Shown: positions 21,440 through 32,610 of the stretch, one piece after another
How the letters are laid out: the number at the start of each line of letters is the position of its first letter
How positions within the stretch are numbered: the first letter of the stretch is position 1
Assembly: GCF_020379485.1 (NCBI RefSeq)
Contig: NC_063450.1
Span: forward strand, 31,410,137-31,474,136
Source of the DNA: Brassica napus
Lineage: Eukaryota > Streptophyta > Magnoliopsida > Brassicales > Brassicaceae
DNA length: 64,000 nt
Direction of reading: 5' to 3'
The notes under the pieces: generated by a model
Seen by the model: only the letters and a program-made list of their open reading frames with translations
The model's database searches: none
What the model was told of the DNA's origin: nothing
Translations under genes and position numbers: made by a program

Positions 21440-22830
21440 CCTGCAAAATAAGATAGAGTTATGAGAAAAACATAAGATAAAAAAATAAATCATATTTTAG
21501 TAGACTTTTTATTAAGTCTACGTAAAGTTATTGTTTAGTAGACTTTAGTTGAAGTCTACACTAAAGTAAATTTTTTATATCTAAAAGTGTACATTTAGAA
21601 AATTTGAAAATATTCTGTTCTGGAATATATTTCAAAAATAGTTTTTTTTTTGTCATCCCTGTAACAAAGCAATAACATAAAGTATGAATCTTTAAATTTA
21701 GTTCATTATAAACACAAAATATCTTATAATGAATATATGTATAGCTTACATTTTTAGGAAGATGATTTTAAAACTTTGGAAGAGAATACCTGCAAAAAAA
21801 GATTAAAAATTAAAATCATATTTTGAGTAAGCTTCTAATGAAATATGCTTAAAATTCAAGGCTTGTAGACTTCTTTTCAAGTCTACCAGCTCTAACTTTT
21901 AAGTAGACTTCATTTGAAGTCTACTCTATCAAAAAAATATCAGATCTGAAATAAGTTAAATTCTAAAAAACTTTTAAAAATATAATTTAATAGATAAAAT
22001 AGTAATAATTAAAGACATAGAATTTGAATATGTAAATTTATTTTAATATAAATACTAGAACACATATTTAAAATATATAGATGTAAACCTTACATTTTTT
22101 GGAAGAGAAGAAAACAACTATGGAAAAAAATAACTGCAAAACAAGATAAAATTATTAAAAAACATAGAAAAGAATTAAAGTCATATTTTTGTACGCTTCC
22201 AATGAAGTCTGCTTAAACTTTGTGGTTTAGTAAACTTCATATGAAGTCTACTAGCTTTAGTAAACTTCTTTGAAAGTCTACATTGTCTGATAATTTTCAG
22301 ATCTGAAAAAATCTATACATTTTGAAATTTGAAAATAATTTTAAATCTGAAAATACTTTTCAAAATAGAATTTATAAGATAAACTAGTAGCAAATTAATG
22401 CCCAGAGCTTGATCTATAAATTTATTTGAATATAAACATATAAATACATATTTAAAATCTATTAATCTAAAACTTACATTTTTAGAGGAGAAATGAAGTC
22501 CATGAGTGATAATACCTGCAAAAAAAAGATAATATTGTTAGAAATAAATAACATAAAAATACACATTTAAAATCTATAGATCTAAAACTTACATTTTTTA
22601 AAGGAGAAGATGAAAACCATGAATCATAATATCTAAAATGACAAGATAACATTGTGAGAAAGACTTGAGAAAATTTTAGTGAGAAAGAAGAGAAATGAGA
22701 GAGTTTTTTGAGAGAATTGAGAGAATTTTAGGGAGAAGGAAGAGAGTTTTAGAGAGAAGAGAGAAAGTTTTAAAAACTTGTGCAGTCACTTTAGAGAGAG
22801 ACTGTATTAATTTTGTTTATATAGGGAGAC
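21440..22830 (-). other. Putative spliced transcript with tandemly repeated ~40-nt exons
   Basis: On the minus strand a TATA box (about 22817-22825) is followed by a CT-rich leader (22800-22650) and then by similar segments bounded by splice signals: donor AAAAAT|GTAAG at 22593, exon-like segments 22515-22478 (38 nt), 22133-22094 (40 nt) and 21789-21750 (40 nt), and a last acceptor TTTTGCAG before 21440. Each internal segment contains TCTTC/TCTCC and ends AAAAAT. The units repeat every ~350 bp and the intervening introns carry the GTAGACTTC palindromes. The first segments are open (ATG at about 22646) but a stop is soon met, so a coding role is not clear. No RNA evidence is available. Confidence 0.45.
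22815..22828 (-). promoter_or_regulatory. TATA box for the repeated-exon transcript
   Basis: CCTATATAAAC on the minus strand sits 20-40 bp upstream of a CT-rich leader of TCTCTC and TTCTCT runs. The homologous position in the decayed relative (about 31008-31020) keeps CCTATATAAAGG, which supports a real promoter. Confidence 0.5.
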
Positions 22831-24118
22831 AAAAATGTAACTAGGTTAAAATTTGCGATGCTGTAGACTTTTTTTGAAGTCTAATAAAATTAAAATTTTG
22901 CAGTAGATTTTACTATAACATAGTAGACTTTTTTAGAAGTCTACTATAATAATTTCATTATTGTTACTTATTCTTTATTATTTTAATAATTTTAATATAT
23001 GATTTACTAAATTTATTTCTTTATTTTTTAATAGTTATAGTTTATGATTTCATTTTTTTTTATTTTTAAGGAACTTAACTTAGTTTAAATATAATGATTT
23101 TTTGTAAAAAAAATTGAAAAATATAGACTAAAAAGACGTCTTCAAATAAATAGATTTTATTGTAGGTCTACGATACCCTAAACCACAAATTTCAAGCCCT
23201 AAATGTTTTGCTTGATAATCAAAAAGTCTCAATTATACAAAATATAAACTACTAAACATTAATATGCAGATTTAAGTTAATAAAACAAAATCAAAGCAAA
23301 ATCTAAAATCTAACCCTATGAAATCAACCACTAAAAGACATAACCTGTTAGAACTTTTTGTTTCTAAACTATGAACATTGTCTAACACATGATAACCAAA
23401 TTAGTATATATTCTTCAAAATTATTCAATTATATGAAATTTTAATTTATTTACTTCATATTATCCATTATATTGATGATTAGTTAAAAATATCACAATAA
23501 TTATTTTTATATATTTTCAAAATTAAATTATTAGATCAAATTAGAGTGTAGACTCCAAAATAAGTCTATAAGGTAGACTTCGTAGGAAGTCTATATATAT
23601 GTAGACTTCTTTTATTACGAGTAGACTTCCGAAGGATAAAAACATAAAATATATTTCTGTTTTTTTGTTTGGTCATAAGGGTTAAATAGTACTTTCACTA
23701 TCCCTTTAGGTTGGCTTTGCATTTGACTGAAAGTGGGGTACACTTTTAGGTTTGACTTGAATATTTATGTTGTTTTTAGCAAATGTCCCAACAATATATC
23801 ACTAGGCAGTAACATGCGCAAGATGAAATACCTTAAAAATATTAATATTACATAAATGAAATTTTGTTTAAAAAGTTTAGTTTTATATTATGGATTTTTC
23901 AATTAATAAGTGTTTAATTATTTTGATTTATAGCAAACTTTTATCATATTAAAAATAAATTAAAATATATAATCAATTATTACATATGTACTCTAGCTAT
24001 ATATTCGCTGTCATTAATACATAGATTACTAGGTAATAACCCGCCCCTTGCACGGGACGTGATTATTAGTTTCGTTGTTATTAGTCGCCTAAAATATAAT
24101 TATTATTTTAAATTAATA

Positions 24119-24616
24119 CTCCCTCCGTTTCAAAATAGATGATGTTTTGGAGAGTTTAAAATGTTTCAAAATACTTGATGTTTTGATATTCTTATACTCC
24201 TTCCGTTTCAAAATAGATGATGTTTTGGAGAGTTTAAAATGTTTCAAAATACTTGATGTTTTGATATTTTTATATTAGTTTTAATTTTACAGAAAACTGT
24301 GTCACCAATGATGTTTTATAGTTGTTTTTATGAATGGCTAAATTAGTTTTATTTTATATTTTTAATATTACTTTTTAGGAAAAAAAGTATGCCTTAATTC
24401 TCGTGTATTCACCTAAAACATCAAGTATTTTGAAACAGAGGGAGTATTAGTTTTAGTTTTACAGAAAATTGTGTCACCAATGATGTTTTATAGTTGTTTT
24501 TATGAATGGCTGAATTAGTTTTATTTTATATTTTTAATATTACTTTTTAGGAAAAAGAGTATGCCTTAATTCTCGTGTATTCACCTAAAACATCAAGTAT
24601 TTTGAAACAGAAGGAG
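24119..24616. mobile_element. Outer Stowaway MITE (split)
   Basis: Begins CTCCCTCCGTTTC and ends in the inverted form (GAAACAGAAGGAG), flanked by TA on each side (24117-24118 and 24617-24618). Removing the inner copy and its TA leaves a 248-bp element, the same size as the inner one. Stowaways are mariner-type MITEs that target TA. Confidence 0.9.
24197..24444. mobile_element. Inner Stowaway MITE
   Basis: A 248-bp element starting CTCCTTCCGTTTC and ending GAAACAGAGGGAG, with TA duplications at 24195-24196 and 24445-24446. It inserted into a TA of a nearly identical Stowaway, so flanking halves read as tandem duplications. Confidence 0.9.
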
Positions 24617-25130
24617 TATTTATTTTGGTTTTTGGTTTAAATACAAAAAATGTTTGATTTTTTTGTTTTTTTTTCTCGTAAAAACCAAAAATTACTATTA
24701 TTTGTTTATATTTCATTTTATGAATTTTAGATAGTCATCATGTCGAACCAATAGTTTCATATTATTGTTTCTAAACAAATAATGGTTCAAAAAAAAGAAA
24801 AAAATTATTACGACAAATCATTTCACTATAATTTGGTCGGTAGTTAAAGAAGCATTAAGAAAAAAAATATTTTCAACCTCCAAAAAAATTAGATACTTCA
24901 GTTGTGGTGAATACTTAGTTATAAGGTGCTCACATAAGGTGCACATGTATGTGTATGTAAAAGTCTATAAAAATAGTTGAAAAATATATAAAGATACTGT
25001 TAATTAATATTAGTGACATTTTTGTTCAAAATAATACATGAAAGATATGATTAAAATTACTTAAAAATAAAAAGGCAATGACATTAGTGAAATTTTTTCA
25101 TATATGGAAAAAACATTGTATTCGTAAATA

Positions 25131-25690
25131 GGGGTGGGCACAGATCGAACATCCGAGTATTTGGAGACATTCGTGTCGATTCAATTTTTAGCCACCTAGA
25201 TATTCGGTGATTCGAATATCCAAATTTTTTTAGAATTTTAAAGAATATCCGATTTGATCGGTAAATAAAATAAAATTTTAAAAATAATTGAAAATTTTAA
25301 TAATAAGATTTTATTACAAAAATAAAATATTATTTAACTTTTAAAATTCTAGTATCTAATATAATAAATTTAGTTCATAAAAATATTGTAAAACTTATAA
25401 CAACTATAATATATATAACGTATATATATAATTCTTTACATATATGTATATATATGCATATAACAGATCGAATTAGATATTCGTTCCTAAAAATATTGGT
25501 ATTTGTGATTTGCTTCTTTTTTGGATATTGTATTTTATTATTTGATTTGTTTCGTAGAGTTACGGATATCAAGATTTTTTGGTTAAAATCAAAATGGATA
25601 ATGAATCAAATCTGAACGGATAATGGATCGAATTAGGCTTTTGATTCGTTATCTGTTTTGATTCGAATCCAAAAATCTAATTTTATTGGA
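25131..25690. repeat. TATCCG/GGATAT-type degenerate repeat
   Basis: Begins GGGGTGGGCA and continues with many short words such as TATTCG, GATATCC, GGATAATGGATCGAA and TTCGAATCC in both orientations. Related low-complexity blocks occur at about 28008, 32930-33630, 45592-45660, 51270-51415, 53790-54370 and 63250-63480. Members of this repeat class are common in Brassicaceae DNA; I cannot name the family. Confidence 0.6.
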
Positions 25691-25839
25691 ACAATACATA
25701 GTGTGAACACATTTATGAATATAGTGTGAACGTGTTAGCATATTTATTATCAAATCATTGTGAGGCTGCCATGTGTCCATTATAATGTGAATGCATTTAA
25801 TACAATGATTTTCTTTTAATATATAAGAGATATTAACAA

Positions 25840-27740
25840 CTAGGGGGCATGTCCACTCTTCGCGCGGAATATTATTTCATTGTTGTTAAGTATAATATTT
25901 TGGATAATATGATTTTCTTTATTTGTTAAGAGAATTATTTGGTGTTTTTGTTGTTTTATGTAGTAGTAGGTGATAGGTTAATATATTATGTGTTTGTTTT
26001 TCAATAATGTGTTGCTGTGTGCATAATATTAATTGTTAGTGGTGAAGTGAGTCTCTGATGATATTGAATTTCAGTAACTTGCTTTTATGAATTTGTTGAT
26101 TCTAAGATTAACGGTTTCGTCTTCAAAATTGTATTTTTTTATATATTTTGGAACATTATTCTTTTAGGATGTTTTGTGCCCTCTCCCATATTTTGACCGC
26201 GAGCCGTCACCATCTATGTATTTCGTTTATCTTTCAGGTGTGCGGTGCTCCTCACCATCACCAAATAAACTCACTTTCGTGATCTTGTTCTTCCTCGCCT
26301 TCTTCTCCTGTGAGATTGTCTGCTATTTGTTGTAAATCGGGTTTATGGGTTCCCATTTGTGCGGTTATTTCTCACGCGTTGTAGGTCAATATTGGCACTC
26401 TTCTTCTTCCTTAGAGTTTGGCTTATGTTAGGAGCTGCATCCCCTTGGGTTGGGACAAAGTTTAGTCGTCTTTGATGTTGTCTTCCCCGTCGTTGGTTTG
26501 CCATCATTAGTCTCTGCTCGTCTTGGTTTTCAAGATCTGGTTTTTGGTGATCTGACATATATGCTCTCTTTTATAGCTCGAAGACAGTTCCATGGTTTGT
26601 TGATTTTGTTTCGTCTCCCCATCCTTCTCTGTTCTCTCATCTCGTTGCAGCTTTCATCACTGCTCGCATCTCTGGTGACTCTCCCTTTCGCTATGTTTGC
26701 CAATCCATGTTTGGATAGTGATTTCCTATGTGTATGCTTTGTTTGCTTAGATGGTTGTTTCTGGTGTTAAGATTAGGCTTTGGTTTCTTGGTCCTTACCT
26801 TCCATTCTCCCTCTTTAAGTTTGTTTATCTTGTGTCCCTCCTTCCCTTGGTATAGGTGTGTGAAGTTAGGCTCTTAGAGTTTTTGTCCCTTATATCTAGA
26901 GCTTTGTGGTTCTTTGTTGGCAGAGATCCCTTGTATATATGCTTGTTTAGTTTATGAGATGGTTCTTACCTCTTGGCTGGTGGTTGTGCTTCCGCTGATT
27001 TAGGCATGTGTCTTTCTGCTTCATGGTGACTTTAGCCTTCTGGTGATTATTGTGCCTCTGGCCTGCTTTCTTGGTTTTTTTGCGTTAGTGTTTGATCACG
27101 TTCCTTTGTGTTCGGGGATTGCTTTGTCTCAAATTTTATCTTTCTAACATTCTCTAACTTCAGCTTGTTCTGGCCAAGATATTCTATGGCAAGGTGATGT
27201 AAGTTAGTTTTCGTTCTTGATCTCCTTTCAGCTCCGGACCTTTATTGAGTTAGTGTTATTATGGCATTTTCAGTTTTTTTTTTCTTTTTTTGTGATTGTG
27301 TAGGTTTTAGGTTTAGATTATGTGTCTGCTTGTTTCTTCTTCTTAGTTTGGTTATTTTATAATTTTTAATAGTATAATAAAAATATAATTTGTAAATAAA
27401 ATATTATAAAATAGTTAAAGTTAATAAAATAATGAAAATTTATGTTATTTTTAGTTGTGAATAAATTAAATATTTAAAATATATTTATATTATTTTATAT
27501 ATTTCTTTATTCATTTTGCATTTTAATGACCGATAAAATAGATTATTAGATTTTATGTGATGATGGTTAGTGCAAGAAGGATTAGATAATACACAATTAG
27601 AAAATGTTGGGCTAAATTGCAGTAATCTAAAATAATAAGAACTTAAAATGTAAAAACAAATATGAGGACACATGTCTTCAAACATCTCTCCCACATGTTA
27701 AAAGAAGAGAAAAAAAGTCTACTTTATATATATAGATAGA
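25840..27740 (-). mobile_element. Probable non-autonomous Helitron
   Basis: Minus-strand 3' end CCCCCTAG at 25840 followed by T, with a GC-rich stretch CCGCGCG upstream. The 5' end is TCTATCTATATATATAAAG near 27740 (or 4 bp inside). It is about 1.9 kb. The interior 26170-27350 is less AT-rich and looks transcribed or gene-derived, but the longest minus frame (26558-26343, 71 codons, rich in Arg and Gln) matches no family I know. The 5' boundary is less certain than the 3' one. Confidence 0.6.
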
Positions 27741-28499
27741 TTCTCTTTTAATATAACTTTTTGAAGAAGAGATTCTTTGATGAGATAATATTTATATGTG
27801 AGAATACAAAGTTTAATTTTGATCTCCTCGTGATGTTTATATTTTTTGTTACATATGCTCTGTTTTTGAAGTGATTAATTTCTAAAATGTTATCGTAAAA
27901 TAAAGTTTGTACTATAAAGTGAGGTTATTATTTGAAAACTTTATGAGGTTCATAAAGTTGCACGTGATTTTCAAAAGGTTCATGAAGAATAACAGCATTT
28001 TCTACGGGTGGGCAAAAAAAACCGAAAACCGAAACCGATCCAAACCAGACCAAAGTCTATTATTAAATAGTTTGGTTTAAGATTTTCTCAATTCGAAAAA
28101 ACCGAACCGAGAGGGTAATTTGTTTTTGTTATTATTTAAATTAAACATGCTAGCAATACACAATATACTAAAATCCTAACACTAAAGTCAGAATTAACTT
28201 TATTAACGATGTTAGTTTTTTTTATTTTCTATTTAGTTTAGTTAACTTTGATTTGATTGTGTTCTTATAAATTTTTTTGTGGTTTTCTAAGATTTTTGTT
28301 TCAGTTTTATATTAGATTTAGTTTACATATTTATTTTTAAAAAACATTATCAAAGATTATTTTTTAATTTTCTATTTATTTTTGTTAACTTTGATTTGAT
28401 TATGTTCTTATAATTTTTTTGTCTTTTTTAAAGTTTTCTTATTTCAGTTTTACATTGGATTTAGTTTACATAGTTTATTTTTTCATATTCACCAACATG
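27741..28499. other. Intergenic with a two-copy ~165-bp tandem repeat
   Basis: No gene seen. 28005-28110 is a GGGTGGGCA/ACCGAAACCG repeat fragment. Two imperfect tandem copies (about 28200-28350 and 28351-28480) share AACTTTGATTTGATT, GTTCTTATAA and GATTTAGTTTACAT in order. Confidence 0.6.
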
Positions 28500-31400
28500 A
28501 TGAATATAATCCATACGAAGTGTGCTCTTGAAAGTAAAATACTATGTGAATTCTAGTCAATTCTAAAACTAACATTTTTATTCAGACTTCTCTCGAAGTC
28601 TACTTGTATAAAATCACATTTTTTCAAATACAAAAAATAACATACAAATTTTGTAATTCCAAAAGTAACATGAAGAGTAGACTTCTCTAACAGTCCACAG
28701 AAGTATATTGAATCTGGAGTCTACACACTGCAAATTTCATATGGAGTCGAATATTCTATTAAAAGTGCATTTGTGTATTGTTTATTAAGGTTTTTCGCGA
28801 TTTCACTGTTTTATAGCGTGTGTTAGTGAATCTTAATGGTCTTGAATGAGTTCAAAAGCTAACATGTTATAATTATGGAACTATCCAATTTCTTATTTGA
28901 TTATATTGTTAACTAAGAAAATCTACAAATGTAGATTGCAAATCATGAAGTCTACTTTGTAAAGATTGAGTAGACTTCAGCTAAAGTCTATGCCAAAAAT
29001 TATGTGCATTTGTGTATTATTCATCATGTTTTTCATGATATTATTGTTTTACGGTGTATACTAATGAATCATAATGGTTTTTAATGAATTTTAAAATTTA
29101 ATGTATTATAATCATAATAGGCTGTTAATTAATAAGTGTAGCTTTACTTAGAAGTCTATTTATGTAATTTTATTGTTTGAAGTATACACTTGAGACTTAT
29201 TGGAAGTCTTTGTGATTAATTTTACTCTTGAAACTTCTTAGAAAGTCTTTATAGATTTTCTTGTTCTCACATGTGTTTTAGTTATTATTTTTGCTTACGG
29301 TGGATTCAATTTTTTTTTTGGTTGATAAGATTATGTTATGACAAATTTGATAGCTAACAGAAAATAAATAATACCATACAAGTAAAACACAATTTAAAAG
29401 GTAACTATGCTTAAGAATTATGCATCAAAATAGTAATTTACAAAAACAATTGTATAATAATAATTTATTACCAAGAAACATTTATAATATTTTTAGAATT
29501 TGTTTTATTATTAATAATCTTGATGGCTCGAATGAAGTTTTCTAATGATGTGTGAAAATAAGATTTGCAAAAGAGATAAAATAATATTAATAAACGATTT
29601 AAATTAGAAAAAAAAACATGAGAAAAAAGTCTAAAATCACATTTTATCATACTTCATTTGAAGTGTACAAACCTAAAATTTTAAAATACACAATTAAAAT
29701 CTATAGATCTAAATCTTACATATTTTGAGGGACATACAAAATCATTGAAAGAGAATACATGTGTACTAAGTAAAATTATGAGAAAGACATTAAATAAATA
29801 ATTTAAAATCATATTTTAGTAGACTTCTCACGAAGAATACAGAAATCTTATAGTTTAGTAAACTGTATTAAATCATTTTCAGATCTAGAAAATGTACATT
29901 TATAAAACTTGAAAATTGTTTCAAATCTGGAAAAGACTTAAAAAATATATAATTGAAGGCAAAATAGTAGTAAAGCAAAAACATAAAGTTTGAATTTATA
30001 ATTTTATTTCAATATAAACACAAAATACACATTTAAAATCTATAAATGTAAATCTTACATTTGTGGGAGTATGCTTTTAATACCATGGAAAATAGTACAT
30101 GTAAAATAAGATAAAGTTATGAGAAAAAGTAAGATCAAAAAAATTAAAATCATATTTTATTAGACTTTTGATGAAGTATGCCTAAAATTATGGTTTAGTA
30201 GACTTTGTTTAAAGTTTACTAGCATTAACTTGTAAGAAAAATTCATCAGAAGTCTATTAAAGTACTAAGAAAATGTGAAAACAGCTTTAAATCTGAAAAA
30301 CTTCAATTTTTTTTTTAAATCTATAACTTTATTTTAATATAAAAACAAAATACACATTTAAAATCTATATATGCAAAATCTTACATTTTTTAGAGGAGGG
30401 AATGATCCAAAATAAGATAATATTATAAGAAAAAATATAAGACAAATAAAAAATATAAGACAAAAAAAAAAATTAAATCATATTTTAGTAGACTTGTGTG
30501 AAGTCAACTTAAAATTTATGGCTTAGTATACTTCACTCTTAAATTTTAAGCAGACCTCATTAGAATTCTATCGGATAATTTTTAGATTAAAAAAACTGTA
30601 TATTTAGAAACCTGAAAATAGGTTAAATCCAAAAAATTCAAAAAAGAATTTTTAAGATAAAATAGTAGCAACGTAAAAACATAGTGATTGAATCTATAAC
30701 TTTATTTGAATATAAACCCAAAAATACACATTTAAAATACATAGATCTAAATCTTACATTTTTATGAGGGGGAGATGAAAACCATGAATGATAATATATA
30801 CAAAAATAATATAATATTATGAAAAAGATATGGGATACAAATAAGAAATTAAACTAAAGTCTTTCTTCAAATTCAAATAGTTTAGAGAAAAATGAAGGAG
30901 TTTTAGAGAGAAGGGAGAGAGATCTAGATAGAATGAAGCGAGTTTTAGAAAAGAATTGATAGAATTTTAGAAAATTGTACAACCATTTTAAATAGAGTGT
31001 GTAAATTTCCTTTATATAGGAGACAAAAGTTGCAACCATGTCAAAGTTAACAGCACAAAAGTCTACTGATCTTAAAATTACAGAATATTTAGTTGAAAGT
31101 CTATTTAATATATTTTTGAAGTATACTATGATAATTTAATTATTATTTTTATTCTTTATTGTTTTAATAATTTTAAGATGTCACAATTGTTAAATATTCG
31201 TATGAAGACTATCATTGTAATTTATTCATATAAAAATATAATTAATTTAAAATTCTTTTAATTTTTGTAATCTCAAATTGTAGTAGATTGCAAAAGAAGT
31301 CTATATACTCTAAACCATAAACCACAAACCTAAATCCAAAATGGCCGCTTGACACCAATTTTTTTTAATTAATCATTGTATCAAATATGAAAATCTTGTA

Positions 31401-31848
31401 AAATATACACAACTCAACATTTATATAAATACTTAAGTCAACAAAAAAACAAAATCTAAATCTAAAATGGTTAGAAAACATGGTTACCAAACCATGTGCA
31501 TTGTACAAAACATGGTTAGAAAATATATACATCTTTGAACAAATTGTTACCAAACCATGTGCATTGTACAAACATGGTTAGAAAACCAATCTATATTCTT
31601 TCAAATTATTCAATTGTAAAACTTTTAATTTATATACATCATATGATTTATAATATATTTTAAAATAATAAATATTTTCTATTTTAAAAATAAAATTATT
31701 TTAAAGTAAACTTCTTGAGAAGTCCTCCCCTTGTAGAGTTCTTGAGAAGTCTTCATCTAGTAGATTTTTCGGTTAAATGTAAACTTCTGAATGATAAAAT
31801 CGTAAAATAACTTTCTGTTTTTTTTTGTTTACAAAGGGTAAACAGTAA
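28500..31848. mobile_element. Decayed second copy of the outer-MULE family
   Basis: This region follows 20030-23680 in the same orientation: GTAGACTTC palindromes, the TGTGTATTATTCATCATG block, the repeated ATTTTAGTAGACTT and AAATCTTACATTTTT units, a minus-strand TATA (about 31008-31020) and CT-rich leader, and the final TTTCTGTTTTTTTTGTTT block. It lacks the transposase fragment. Its splice-like signals and palindromes are more eroded (for example most TTTTGCAG acceptors are lost), so it is older. No terminal repeats or TSD could be placed. Confidence 0.75.
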
Positions 31849-31852
31849 TTTT

Positions 31853-32610
31853 TTTGATGAAATATCAAATTTATTGATCAATGAAAGGAAAAACATTTAC
31901 ACTATGGTGAACTTATTGAACTAAAGTATAAAGAATGCAAAGAATATGTGACTAGACTCTAAGTGGGATGTACATCAAACCATCTTCTAAGCAGTCCTTG
32001 GAATTTATGATTGCATGTGTACTTTAGAGAAGAGATTTGTTTTTGACCATTTTGCAAATGGCCCTACTAGTCATGTCCACCGAAACACAATCACCTCCAT
32101 GTCTTCTTGAGTTTCTTTCTTTCCACAAAACATAAATTGAAATCAGAAACACAAGCCTGAGGAGAATCGTGTCCATGCCACTACGAGACGTCTCTAAGAG
32201 ACTGGTGATTGTGTCTACCCAATCCGGCGTGATATTTTCGGCTAGAAGACTTTCTGCAACATTCATCCACACCGTAGATGTATAGGGACAGGCAAAATAT
32301 AAATGATCTCTACTTTCATTTCTTTCTCCACAGAAAACACACCCTTGCTCAATACCCAACTCCTCATCCTAACTCCTATATAGATAACCTGTCTTTGAAA
32401 GTCAGCCAGACCAGGAAAGATTGTCTTGGTATGGCCTGAGAGAGCCAAACAAGACTATGCCATTGAACTTTATCCTTCTTTTTACACAATCCCAAGTCTT
32501 TGCAGCTGAGAAAGAAGGTTTGAAATTATCCTGGTCATGTCTCTACAAAACCTTGTCAGGCCCTGCATTAATGTCAGGCGGTTGGGAAGCAGCAGGTTCC
32601 CAACTCTAAC
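31853..32610 (-). pseudogene. 5'-truncated LINE fragment with reverse-transcriptase zinc-binding domain
   Basis: Minus-strand frame 32359-32024 has the zf-RVT hallmarks of plant L1 elements: CVFCGERNESRDHLYFACPY, then LRLVFLISIYVLWKERNSRR. Upstream, 32460-32360 carries the expected WLSQAIPRQSFLVWLTFKDRL segment in other frames, with a stop and frameshift. The 3' end is AATAAATTTGATATTTCATCAAAAAAA, a LINE-like tail ending near 31849. The reverse transcriptase proper is missing, so it is 5'-truncated and dead. No TSD was found. Confidence 0.8.

Larger units (their letters stand above)
19421..23640. repeat. Dispersed GTAGACTTC-N4-GAAGTCTAC palindromes
   Basis: More than 25 imperfect 22-bp palindromes with arms GTAGACTTC and GAAGTCTAC and a 4-bp spacer are scattered through the outer MULE. 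Examples begin at 19421, 19580, 19649, 19677, 19842, 19912, 20020, 20101, 20927, 21500, 21538, 21868, 21903, 22862, 22925 and 23545. Spacers differ while arms are kept, which is expected of a selected binding site rather than a recent tandem array. In 19600-20200 they alternate with a second word, GGTCAA-TTGCAAAACTAACC, in both orientations. The same palindromes, more decayed, recur at 28500-31850. Confidence 0.85.
10150..23789. mobile_element. Outer Mutator-like element, interrupted by a nested MULE
   Basis: A 9-bp TSD AACAATATA lies at 10141-10149 and 23790-23798. The element begins GGG and ends CCC, and its outer ~46 bp are imperfect inverted repeats sharing AGTCAAACC and AAAACAAC-like blocks. 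An inner MULE with its own TSD occupies 10240-18954, so the outer element proper is about 4.9 kb: the left terminal 90 bp plus 18964-23789. It holds a broken transposase 5' fragment (20544-20894), a dense set of GTAGACTTC palindromes (19421-23640) and a minus-strand set of splice-bounded segments (21440-22830). No complete transposase is present, so it is non-autonomous as it stands. Confidence 0.85.
24029..25830 (-). mobile_element. Non-autonomous Helitron
   Basis: Read on the minus strand it starts TCTCTTATATATTAAAAG at 25830 and ends CCTAG at 24029, inserted between A and T as Helitrons do. A GC-rich hairpin-like CCCGTGCAAGGGGCGGG lies just before the 3' end. It is 1802 bp long, with no Rep/helicase, and contains two nested Stowaway elements and a block of TATCCG-type repeat. 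A second Helitron starts 9 bp away in the same orientation. Confidence 0.75.

Noticed and set aside
19421..23640. Regularly recurring palindromes resembling a CRISPR array
   Set aside because: Spacing is irregular, repeats are imperfect, there are no unique equal-length spacers, and this is plant nuclear DNA.
24119..24616. Simple tandem duplication of a repeat
   Set aside because: The arrangement is explained better by one Stowaway inserted at a TA in another, with both TA duplications present.
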